A DNA stretch of 33,971 bases. It comes from Blakeslea trispora. Lineage: Eukaryota; Mucoromycota; Mucoromycetes; Mucorales; Choanephoraceae. This document shows, one piece after another, positions 21,095 to 31,342 of this stretch. Position numbers and translations under genes: made by a program. The stretch spans positions 1 through 33,971 of the forward strand of contig JAIWNE010000200.1 in assembly GCA_025331445.1 (NCBI GenBank), read 5' to 3'. The notes under the pieces were generated by a model. It did no database searches. It was not told where the DNA came from and was given only the letters and a program-made list of their open reading frames with translations. Within the stretch, counting starts at the first letter, position 1; the number at the start of each line of letters is the position of its first letter.

Positions 21095-24000
21095 TTAATT
21101 TGAACTGGGATTAGTACTAAGCGAGGAAGGTATTTTATCTATAGAGACGGCAAATGTCTCAGATGATGGGATTTCTTGACTAACTATGTTGGTACTTTTA
21201 GTAGTTGTGGTGGTAGTGGTGGTAAAGGTGGTGGAACTGGATGTACTAGTTGTTGTTGTATAAGATGATGATCGCTTCTGTACATTGCCTCTCATAACAG
21301 ATACTGGGTTGGATTCAAAATGTTCATTTTCGGACTGAGAACAAACGATGAGTGATTCTGTTGACCCTGTTGTTTCAAGAGATGGAGCAGACATCGTCTT
21401 GACATCAATATAGTCTATCCTAGTCGACTTTTCAGGCTCAATGCCAGAGACCTCTTTCCATTTGGTTATATCAACAATATCAACATCAATCTCATTGCTG
21501 CTGAATGCTTGTTCTTCTGTATCAATCTCAATGCAAACAGTATCCAGTTCACTTGCTGCAGATACTTCAACAGCAATAGCATCTGACATGTCGACTGTAG
21601 AGCATGCTTCAGTTTCATTGTCTCTTACTGCCTGGACTACATAGACATCAGCTTCGTTGTTGGATGTGGATTGAACGGATGATTCATTGGTTGTTGTGCC
21701 ATTTGGTGTTTCTATAATGACAATTTCAAGATCGTCATCTGATACTTCAATGGTAATTGTTTCCACCTCTTCATCTGATACTTCAACAGTAAGGAATTCA
21801 ATGCCATGATGTCCCACTGTCTGCACAGGCAGTTCCTCCTCTTCCTCTGTCTCTGATTCAACAGAAATAACATCAACTTCAAAACCCTTGATAGGTTGTT
21901 TGTATGGTAATTCTTCTTCAGAAAGCCCAGCTTTAAGCTTCAGAATATCACCAGAAAAGCCTCTTGTCGACTTGCTTTCTTTTGTCTTCTCGGCATCATC
22001 TCTTTTGTTAGAATCGGATTTGTCTAATGGACTTTTCTGAACAATAAAATCATTGCTCTTTGGTATACAACTGTCCAAGTCTTCGTCATCATCAAATAGA
22101 CTTGTCTGATATATTTTGACCTTGTTGTACTTGTCAAAACCAAAATTGGATCGATACGATTTTGTATCAAGAACGAAAGGCTTTTGCAACTTGTTGAGCT
22201 CATACAAGTCAAACTGAACTGGAGCTTGTTCCTCAGCAATACGTAACATGTCAGGTAAAAACAGACTGTTTTCTGGCGTTGAAGGCTCAGTTTCTCTTCC
22301 TTCTAATAGCATCGCTAGTCGTCTCTTGGATTCTTGAACAATGTGGTCGTTGTAATAGGACTCAAGGGGTTTATCAAGCACGTCCTTTTCATCGTTATCT
22401 TGCTGAATAGGCAACGTAGGAGAAGATACGTTGAAGGGTGTCTCTTCAGATTTGATTACCTCAAAGTGTTGACCCAAATAACGTTTCTTGAAGATGGTGC
22501 CCTGAGATAAGTCGAGCTCTGCTTCTAGTGTGGATGCAATGGCGGTCTGAGGCTTGGCTAGCATAAGCGAGGCTCTTTGCTGTTTATATCTTTCTTTTTC
22601 AAGCTCAATTTCTCTCGATAGATCAGTGGTGGCTATGTTGCGGAAAATAGGCGTACGAGGAGAGGATTGGCCCGAAGCCAGAGCACTTGGCAATTCATAT
22701 TCTTCACCGTCCCATGAAGACTTGAATCCATACCGCTTGCTTGCCAACCTGGTTTCTATTGATGCATGCTCTTCCTGCTGCTTTTCTTGTTCTTTTGCCG
22801 TTTTCACCAATGCCTCATGCAATGATTGTCTCAAAACCATGTTGTCGCTATGCACTTTCAGTCTTGAGAGTGCATCTAAAGGATCCCAATCCTTACTTGT
22901 TTCAACCTCCTTCAACAAGCTCTGACTCAGAGAGTATTGGTTTGTGGGGAAATAGTCAAGTGTGTCCATATCTCCAAAATCACCATCTTCTTCGTCTTGA
23001 TCAAAGTATTCATATCCTTGAAACTCGTCTGGAGTCAGCGAGACAGCTGGTGTTACAGCGGCAGAAGTATAAGGTGTTTTGCCGGTGCTGTATTTGGCCG
23101 ACATTCCTGCTGCAAATAGCTTGTGAGACTGTTCTATGTCTTCAGGAACAGTGTAGGTGATGGCTTTGTCTGTCTCAACAATCACCTTATCGACAATAGG
23201 TGGCGATATGTTTCGAACAGAGGTTTGACTTGCCACTGAGTCACGTCTGCTTTTAGAGACACTGGCTCTCCGACTAGTGCTACGGCTACCACTACGACTA
23301 CCACTACGACTACCGCTACGGCTACCGCTGCGACTGACTGGCTTACTGTTAGGCCTGCTATCAATAGGTGAATATATGTCTTGCTGAAGGCGACTAGACG
23401 TCTTGAATCGGATTGGGATGAGATCACGATCACTGATATCATTATCTTCATGTTCAACTAAAGAAGCTATGAATTCATCCATCTTGGTCTGGGCTGAATA
23501 GTGCATTTGCTCATCCATAGCAAATAAAGGTAGTTGTGAAGCATTTTGTTGCGAAGAATCTTGGGTTTCATCTTGTTGACTATTTTTAAAGTGACATTTG
23601 TATCAGTAAAAAAAAAAGAAAAAGAAAGCAAGAGCAAGAAAACGCTCCTTTCTTTTCGGTATTCAAGCATTACCTTATTACAACCTCAGTCTCTTTCTCC
23701 TCTATATAATGTTCTTGAATGGATTTGGCTGTTTCAGTCTCGGCGAGATGCTCAGGCAATAACAGCTCTTGCTGATGTTCATGCTCATAAGCTTGTGGTG
23801 CGTTTTTCGCTCTGTCATCACTGTGATGATGCTCTGGTTGATGGTGCTCCTGATATTGATGATGCTCTGGTTGATGATACTCTGGCTGAACATAATGGTG
23901 ATGATCTCGACCATGGTAATGGTGCTCATGATGATGGTGCTCTGGCTGATGGTGCTCATGGTGGTGATACTCTTGATGATGGTGCTCTGGCTGATGGTGC

Positions 24001-25991
24001 TCATGGTGGTGATACTCTTGATGATGGTGCTCTTGATGGTGATGCTCATGGTGATGGTGCTCATGGTGGTGATTCTCTTGATGATGGTGCTCATGATGAT
24101 GGTGCTCATGATTATGGTGCCCGCCTTGATGCTCTTGATGGTACTCTCCATGATGGTGTTCCTGATGGTGATGTCCTTGATCATCATGGTGGTGATGATG
24201 CTCCTGGATCCATGGACTATCGTGTTGCTCTGAATGATCATTCAAGTGTTCGTTATGAGCTTCATCTTGCCATATACGAGTAGGAGTAGGGAAATGGTGT
24301 GGATTTGAATCCCAAGGAAAACTATTGGTATGCTCAAAGCCCTCTTGATGTGAATCCTGTGTACCTACTTCTTGATCGTTATTGGATGATGTATCAGCTA
24401 CATAATCTTCTGTATTGTAATGAGAATACTCTGGCTTTGTCATGATTTCGGGTTCTGGATGATGCACAGGTGCAACCCAGATATGTTGCTGTTCCCGTAA
24501 AGGTTGGTCCCACACGTTTTTAAACCTCGACAAATCGGGAATATCTGCCCCAAGACTACCCGTGTTTGGAGGCTCTTCAAAAGCGGGATTCCATTCAATC
24601 ATGGAATATTTGTTATTGTCCCTTCCTTGCTCATGATGGCGTGTTTGATGCTTGGATGGTAAAGGTGAAACGGGCTGACTTTTCTCCTGAACATTGTTTT
24701 CTTGCTTTATCTACTCATGATAGAAACAAAAAGAGAAGAAAGAAAAAAGGTAAGTTGGACAAAGATGAGTACAAGAATTACAATAAACTTTACTTCCATC
24801 CATTTTGGCTGGCTAATAGTGATTGAAGTGATAGGAGGCATAGGTCGAACTTGCCTACGCTCATCATCAAGATTGATAGATTGATCTTTCCATGCATTCT
24901 TGACTGATCTCTCGAAAGGCGTGATAGGTACTGTCATGAAGCTACTATCAAACTCGCCATACATACCAGATAATAGATGATGGGGGATTGTCTAAGCAAA
25001 TTTTGTACATGAGATTGTAAATCATTTGTTTGCTCTTACTTAAATAAACTTACACGTCCGTAATGTTTATCCCAAGTGTCCCACCACAATTGAACCTGTT
25101 CCTTCAATCCTTCCCAAGCATTACCTAATGGCAATACCTTGCCGTCCGAAAATCTTTGGTATTTCCAAGGTTTGTTCTCTCCAATAAAATGAAGAATAGA
25201 GATGTTTTGGTTGAATTGGTTATGTGCAGGGGCATATCTAACAAAAAAGAAATTGTCATACACAATTGAGTAAGTTGTACAACAAACATCAAGCCCATCT
25301 TGTTTGATTTACCCGTATTGAGCTGTTGGTGTTGTATTGAAAGTGAATGGTAATCTATGTTGAGGCGACGCTGGCCATTCACTAAAATAAGTATTTAGAA
25401 GACCTTGATCGCCGCCTAAAACAGTAAAATAAAGCGCACAGAAAGTAAAAAAAAAAAAAAAAAAAATTGAGTATGTGCATCTATTGTCGTGAGCACGGAT
25501 CATCCCTCTGTTTGCTTACCATCAAAAGAACCCTTTTCGGAAGCAAGTTTCATCAGGTCAGCAAAAATAGAGTCAGCAGGTTCTGCAACAAACACACCGG
25601 AATTGAAACAGTCAGGCCAGCCTGCATCAGGCGCAGCAGAGAAAGAAGGTCTTTCAAATAGGTTGTCAATGTTTTTGAGAGGAAGAGTGTCAGCATCAAG
25701 AAAGACAACTTTGGTATATTCTGTTAAACGCCATAGATGTAATTTTGTATAGGTAATATCCAATTCAGGACGTCCCAGCAATTTAAGATTTTCATCTTCT
25801 TCTGACCGTAACGTATCCACAGGGAAAAGTGTGCACACCTTTGACAAAGCTTCTCTTACCTCACTCGAGATAGAAGGCGTGACCATACAAACAATGGGCT
25901 TCTTTGAGTCCAGGTCTCTTAATCGATGGGCCAAAACGAGTGCACCAGCAGCATATGCATCTGTAGCCACCAAAGTGACAAATGCTTCCAT
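21095..25991 (-). CDS. Glycogenin (GT8) with a very long C-terminal extension
   Basis: Glycogenin primes glycogen synthesis by attaching glucose from UDP-glucose to its own tyrosine. The exons are 25520-25991, 25313-25415, 25054-25237, 24794-24991, 23674-24710 and 21095-23579 (1,492 aa, phases consistent). The GT8 domain occupies about residues 1-250, with the metal-binding D99-A-D101 (VVFLDADTLPL), FNSGVFV, GGDQGLLNTYFSEWP, the candidate autoglucosylated tyrosines 191/193 (QYGYAP) and LHFIGENKPW. The tail carries NPAFEEPPN and SRFKNVWD, also typical of fungal glycogenins. It continues with a His-rich tract (about 490-615), an RSGS repeat, a DWDPLDALSRL motif, several acidic stretches and a Ser/Thr-rich end. 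The intron at 23580-23673 joins EVVIS to QQDETQ in frame, so I treat the two large reading frames as one gene. If that splice were wrong, 21095-23518 would be a separate unknown gene. The tail is far longer than in animal glycogenin (about 350 aa). Confidence 0.85.
23823..24200 (-). repeat. Histidine-rich coding repeat in glycogenin
   Basis: About 126 codons are made of variants of HHHEH, HHQEH, HHQEY and HHQPEH units. Roughly half of the residues are His, interspersed with Glu, Gln, Tyr and Pro. The plus strand shows the matching GATGATGGTGCTC-type repeats. Units such as HHQEYHHHEHHQPEH recur at least twice, which indicates internal duplication. Confidence 0.9.
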
Positions 25992-26133
25992 CTTTTGAAT
26001 ATGAGATAAAACAACAACAAAAAAAAAGAGAGAGAGAGAAAAAGAAAAAGGACAGAACACAAAGTTGCTTTAAAAAAAAAGAGGCAAAGATTTGTTTGTA
26101 TTACAATCATAAACTTTAGGTTTTTTGTTCCAT

Positions 26134-27016
26134 CTAAAGAAGCTTCAACTTTCCAGTGACTTGGTCAATCAGCTCGGCAGGACCTATTGGTTAAAATGAA
26201 TATCGAATGCCTTTGATAGCTTTTCTTATCTCGCTTACCTGGTCCAACACCAAGTACAGTACGAGTACCTGGTGCAGTTTGTGTTCGGCCTGCATCTTGA
26301 ATGACCTGAGCAGGCAATCCAAGACTAAGAGCTATAGCCTGGAATTCATATCTAAGATAGAATAAGATAAGCTTCTGACCATATAAGCAAAATGGTTCAT
26401 GTCATGGTCTTACAGCTTATCTTCACTGTCACACTTCAATGCTACTTTGGCTTGTCCCGAGTATTCCCAGGCTCTCAATAGCTATAATTGATTAATATAA
26501 GATTGCGATCAATATAGATAAAGTTTACCTTTGGATTGGATTTTTTTGCAGCCTTGTAGCAAGCTAATGTGGCATGACCACACTTAATCAGTTGTCAGCT
26601 TTGTTGCTTTTCATTTTATTTTTGTATTTTTTTTTTTTTTTTTACCTGAGCAGCAATTTTGCCTTTGGTCATACCAAGATCAGAGCGAACAATCAAAGTC
26701 TATCATTTTTTTTAGTAAATAAAGAAGAACCCAAAGAAAAAGTACTAAATTACCATTTTGAAATTGTCGTACTTTTCTACATCAATTTGAGTGTCAGGAA
26801 GAGCATCCAATTCATCCTCACTATCTTCTACTGCTTCCTCTTGTGTTTGTTGAACAGTGGTTGACTAAAGAGTTTATGAGAACACAGCACAAAAAATAAG
26901 TGAACATGACTCACTTGTTGAGTATTGCGGTTACCAACAAAGTAACCAGTAACAAAAGCACACACAACAAGTGCTGTACTGACAAGCAAGTTCTTGTCTG
27001 AAATCTCGGCAACCAT
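26134..27016 (-). CDS. PTH2: Peptidyl-tRNA hydrolase 2, membrane-anchored
   Basis: Pth2 cleaves peptidyl-tRNA to recycle tRNA after stalled or aborted translation. Seven small exons are 26915-27016, 26754-26864, 26646-26699, 26529-26582, 26414-26481, 26239-26351 and 26134-26183 (183 aa). Residues 9-27 ([19 protein letters not shown]) form one membrane segment, as in eukaryotic Pth2 of the mitochondrial outer membrane. An acidic linker follows, then the PTH2 domain: [71 protein letters not shown] and the ending [17 protein letters not shown]. The conserved Lys of KGKIAAQ, the Asp-Ala-Gly-Arg-Thr loop and the final Gly-Pro-Gly-Pro are all present. The length is normal. The ATG at 27016 is preferred over an upstream in-frame TTG. 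The stop lies 142 nt from the glycogenin start on the same strand. Confidence 0.95.
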
Positions 27017-27641
27017 ATTCACGTCCAAGCGACAAAGACAAAGAAAAAAAAACTGGTGTCGAAAAGTTATTTACCGCCACCAAAAATCCCTTCTTTACAG
27101 CCACTAAACTTATGCCATGCACTGAGTTTAAATGTTTATTCATTTTTGTGTTTGCAATGCAAGCTGATAAAACATTCAGGTATAAGCACTGTTTGCTAAT
27201 TGCGTTCAATCTATCAGAATTGAGTTTGTTTTGTTAATAGTTTTTTGATTGAAGAGTTGATATCCCAGTAGTTTCAATGAATGTGATGCGAGCTTGCTTA
27301 CCCCATAAATGCTAGCAAGAGGGTATTCTCAATCTATTGAACTTTGCAAGAAACCACAAACTTGTTCCTACCCGAAGCAGCTTTTAAAAAAAAAGTGTTA
27401 AACAATTACTTGTTCGTACTTTTTGGAGGGGAAAATCTCTAAAGGAGAGGGAGAGTTGTAAAATTTATTGTGAGTGAAAGAAAATGGCTTTCCTTTTTTT
27501 TTTGGAAAAAAGGGTGGTTTATAAACATTTAAACTCAATAGCTGTAAATTAGAGATTTTCGGTGGCGGTAAATAACCATATTTTTTTTTGTTGCTGTAGT
27601 CGTTATTTTTTGTTGTTGTTGTTGTTGTCGATACATGTATT
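27017..27641. promoter_or_regulatory. Divergent promoter region, PTH2 and the RS-type gene
   Basis: This 625-bp gap separates two genes transcribed away from each other and must contain both promoters. It is AT-rich with short A- or T-runs and a GTTGTTGTT tract at about 27611-27628 in the leader of the plus-strand gene. I identified no specific factor site. Confidence 0.5.
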
Positions 27642-27673
27642 ATGGACCGATATTCGCGAGGATACGACGATAG
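27635..27673 (+). CDS. Short overlapping upstream ORF
   Basis: The ATG at 27635 is 7 nt before the ATG of the main gene and in another frame. It encodes a 12-residue peptide (MYYGPIFARIRR) that ends in TAG inside the main coding region. If both ATGs are in the mature mRNA, scanning ribosomes meet this one first, which could lower main-ORF translation. Whether the transcript starts upstream of it is unknown. Confidence 0.3.
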   Translation: MYYGPIFARIRR

Positions 27674-29452
27674 ATATCGAGGCTATTATGATAGGCCTCG
27701 TTCAGACACATACCGTCCTGCAGAGAACTACAGGGCAGAAAGAGACTACAGAGATAACGGAAGAAACTATTCACCTAATCCATATTCATCATCCCGCTCA
27801 CCTGGACCAAGCAGTAACTCTGGCACAAGAGGCGACAGATACGGTTATTCAGATTCTCGGCCTTATTCAGGTCATTACAGCTCACGAGGACCATCGCCTT
27901 CTCGCTCTTCTTCTCGCTCTCCTCGGAGACCTTCCTATGGGTATTATCGTGGAGGATCTTCTTATCCAGCCTATAGCTCTAGAAGATCACCTTCACCTGC
28001 CAATGGAGGCAGAAGTGGAAGCTCAAGCAGGAGAGACTCATACGACCACAGATCTTATTATTCGCAATATCCCTCATCATCCTATCGAGGTAGCAGTGGT
28101 GATCCTTATCCACCTTATTCTCGTCGACACTATTCTTCCTATTCTCATGGCTATGGTCCACCTTCAAGCAGTAGTGGATATCGTAGTAACAGTCGAGAAC
28201 CATCCGTTGGGCCATCTGTTATACACCAACCCCTTTCAGCTTCATCAGCTCAAAGGTCGATTCAATCAACACCTACCTCAACAGCACCTAATTCTCCTAG
28301 ACATGCTTCTGTCTTTCAAAGGGAGTCCTCTATGAACAGTCATGAGCCCAACATGTCCTCTGCTTCAACTAACAATTCAGCAGTTGGTGGTTCAGCCATG
28401 CAAGTCGATGCAGTATTATCACCCAATAACAAGTCATTAGGTACCGCAAGCACGATACCCAGTGCTCGAGCCGCATCAACGCATACAGTAGCAACAACAA
28501 CAGCAGCAGCATTACCTTTCTCTAATACACCTTTCGGTAACAAAGATTCAAATACATCAGACACAATACGATCCAACCTGACAAATGCAACACTTGCAAA
28601 CCCGGTCAATACAAGTACTCCTGCTACTGCAGCGAAGACAGCGGCGACACCAAATATCTTTGTTGCAGCCACTACTACCACTACCACTACTAATACCAAT
28701 ACTACTAATACGACTACGACTACAGCTACGACTGGGTCTGCTGTGAACACCACTGCTACTACTAGTAACAGCATGAGTGCCTCTACAACACTCAATGCGA
28801 TGGGACCTACTATAGCGACTCCACCTGCACCACCACATACATCTCTTCCACCATCTCATGCAACAAGCAGCAGTTCCTCTTATCCTTATACACCATCAGG
28901 TTCTGCTGCTTACTCAAGTTCTGGTGGACCTGGTCATGGTGCTCCAATGAGACATGGCGGCCCTCCAGCGCATCATCATGGGAGTAATTATCACTATAAT
29001 TCTTCTTATTATAACAACAACAACTACCATTCTTCTCCAGCTGCAACCATGCCACCTATTCGGCAGAGAATATCATGGGCACCGGATCAAGAAAAAGAGG
29101 TAATCTTTATCATGCTTGTGCTATTTCAACCTATCTCATCATTTTTCTTTCTTTAAAGGTGGATCGATATCATTCAGATCTCAAAAAGTTGTTTGAAGAG
29201 GAAAATAAGATTTTAGCTGCATCACGTAAGAGTAGGTTTGAACTTGAATTGACTGTATGGGAAACAAACAAGATGGAACATCAGTTGGAGCTTGTTCAAA
29301 AGCAGTGGGAGGAAAATGGCATGGAAGAGTTAGTCCGTGAGGAATCCCGAATTTTTGCCATGGCTACAGTTTCGGGCAACACCTCTGTTACATCTACAAA
29401 ACACATTGCTTCAAGTGGAGCAAACTTTAGTGCTAAACTAGCTATTTTGTAA
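27642..29452 (+). CDS. Unrecognised Arg/Ser/Tyr-rich protein with coiled coil
   Basis: The exons are 27642-29099 and 29159-29452 (583 aa); the splice joins QEKE to VDRYHSDLKKL. I do not recognise the family. Residues 1 to about 210 are rich in Arg, Ser, Tyr and Gly, with dipeptide-like stretches (SRSPGPSSNSGTRGDRYGYS, SPSRSSSRSPRRPSYGYYRG), resembling RS or prion-like domains of RNA-associated proteins. The middle is Ser/Thr/Ala-rich, with a near-pure Thr/Asn/Ala tract at about 28672-28735. A Gly/His/Tyr/Asn-rich patch follows near 28920-29040. Only the last 100 or so residues look folded: a charged, likely coiled-coil helix (SRFELELTVWETNKMEHQLE, then LVQKQWEENGMEELVREES). A role in mRNA processing or in a chromatin complex is a guess from composition. 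The gene converges on the permease gene, with 46 nt between stop codons. Confidence 0.75.
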
Positions 29453-29464
29453 AAGTTGATTAAT

Positions 29465-29470
29465 AATAAA
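29465..29470 (+). terminator. Candidate polyadenylation signal of the RS-type gene
   Basis: AATAAA lies 12 nt after the stop codon at 29452 and only 29 nt before the stop of the convergent permease gene. Confidence 0.4.
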
Positions 29471-29498
29471 AGGAATCTGTATATAGTTTATTATTTCC

Positions 29499-31342
29499 CT
29501 AGACTTTTTCTATCGATGGTGGTAATGTCTCGGAAAAGGTTGTTGTTTGGTCTTCTGTTTGATTTCTCATAGAGATCTCGGCATTGTAAGATGTCTCTAA
29601 TGAGTTTTTGATATTCACTTTATAATGCCATAGTCCAGTAGAGCAGATACAGAGAATAATAGAGACCATGTAAGGTACTATAATAATAGAGTGATCAGTC
29701 ATTCTGAGTGTGATAGAATCTTTTTTTTAGTAAACTTACACCAGTAAGGATAATCTCCAGAACTTGGTTGAGGAATAAAGACAAACACTAATGTATAAGA
29801 GCAAATCACAATAAAAATGATGGATATGATCACAGGTACTCTAATTGGTCTCTCTAATGTTGGTTCTGTTCGACGCAGTATCAATAGGCCAACGACACTC
29901 AATGCCGAGAAAAAGTAACTACCGTATCCAGAAAACGCTGTTACGAATTGAAAAACAGATCCTGGAGGTGGTGCTAGCAAGAATATAAGGGAGATGACAT
30001 ACAACAATACACCTGAACTAATAGGTGTCTGTAACTTGGGTTGAACTCTACTGAAAAAGCGATCATAAGGTAGAAAACCTTTACGTGCAGCCTCCAACAC
30101 AATACGAGATCCAGAATAGAAGCTGACACCTACATAGCCAAAGGAAGACAGACCTACAAAGACAGGGAGCACACGCAAGCCAAAGGTACCACCAAATGCT
30201 GTATTGAATAGGTTAGCAGCCACCGTGAGATTAGAGCTCTTGATGACTTGAATAGGCAAGACAGCAAGGTAAGCAACGTTTGTGAGGATATAGAGAGCAG
30301 TTGTGAGCGAAAGAGCACTGATGGCACAGCGAGGTAGATTCTTGATAGGATCCTTCAGCTCGTCCATTACATAATTGAGGTTGTACCAGCCATCATAGGA
30401 ATAAATGACATAGTAAATAGCTGATGCAAAAGAACCTGGGTTATTGGTAGTGCCAATAAAAGAGAAATTCTCATGTACATCAGGCTTATTAGGAAGACGA
30501 CCTGCCAAACCAGCAAAGCCAACACAGATCAAGAGAATCAACAGAACAACCTTGATGACAGTAAACAGATTGTTGACGCGAATAGCCATTTTGGAAGACA
30601 ACGTGTTGAGTACAAGCCAAAAAGTTAAACAGAATATAGCAAATCCTCTTGATTGCCAATCATTTCTATAATCAGGACCTCCAATGGCATACATGATATT
30701 TTCACCAAATGCCACAGCACTCTAATCATCCTTGTCAGTTACTGTATCTGTATATATATCTGGCGAAAAAAGAAAGCCTTGCAATCCTTACCGAGGCAAT
30801 GCCACTACCACTAGAAAGAATCCCCACCATAATCATAAACAAGAAGGCCACAAGTTGCTTTGGTTTAGTAAATTCATAACTTAAATATTCTTGTGTTCCA
30901 CCACTTGACGTTTGACATGTCAGTACAATTTCACGAACTATTAACCATGATGTTGCAATAGATTACCTTTTTGGAAGCATTGTGCCTAATTCAAGATAAC
31001 TCCACATCCCTGTACCAGCAAAGACAGCACCAACAGTCCATAACACCAACATCATAGCACCAGAACCACAATAGTCTAGAATGAAAGTAGGACTAGAAAA
31101 TATACCTGTACCAACCATATACCCAACTATTTTTTTTTACAGAATTAGGCACTTGGCTTGACAGTTTACAACAACAAAATGGAGTCATACTAACCATTCA
31201 TCATAGTTCCACTAAAGAATCCCAAATGTCGATCCAATTTTTGATCTCCTACTGCAATAGGAGCAAGGTTTACAGGTTGTTGTGCATCAGGTACATATTC
31301 ATTTGATTTTTCTTCTGAAACTGGTGCTTCACCCAATGACAT
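29499..31342 (-). CDS. LAT/MUP1-like amino-acid permease (APC superfamily)
   Basis: The exons are 31195-31342, 30967-31126, 30792-30903, 29740-30721 and 29499-29677 (526 aa, phases consistent). The first membrane helix contains the substrate-binding signature GYMVGTGIFSSP of APC carriers. It is followed by LELGTMLPKSGGTQEYLSYE, NNLFTVIKVVLLILLICVGF, FASAIYYVIYSYDGWYNLNY and ELKDPIKNLPRCAISAL, all typical of the LAT group that includes the yeast methionine permease MUP1 and animal SLC7 light chains. About twelve hydrophobic segments are visible. The N- and C-terminal tails are short and polar, the latter ending in IEKV. Uptake of a neutral amino acid such as methionine across the plasma membrane is inferred from the family; specificity cannot be read from the sequence. 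The third exon uses the acceptor CAAG at 30904, chosen because it restores KSGGTQEY. Confidence 0.88.

Noticed and set aside
21095..23518. Separate 807-residue unknown gene
   Set aside because: The GT...AG intron at 23580-23673 joins it in frame to the glycogenin exons, and it lacks its own promoter gap. It is kept as the glycogenin tail, with the alternative stated there.
23546..24283. Plus-strand frame rich in Asp, Gly, Ala and His (and another rich in Met, Val, Leu) opposite the glycogenin His tract
   Set aside because: They are complements of the GATG/GGTG repeat. The minus frame is fixed by in-frame splicing to the GT8 domain and by fungal glycogenin motifs.
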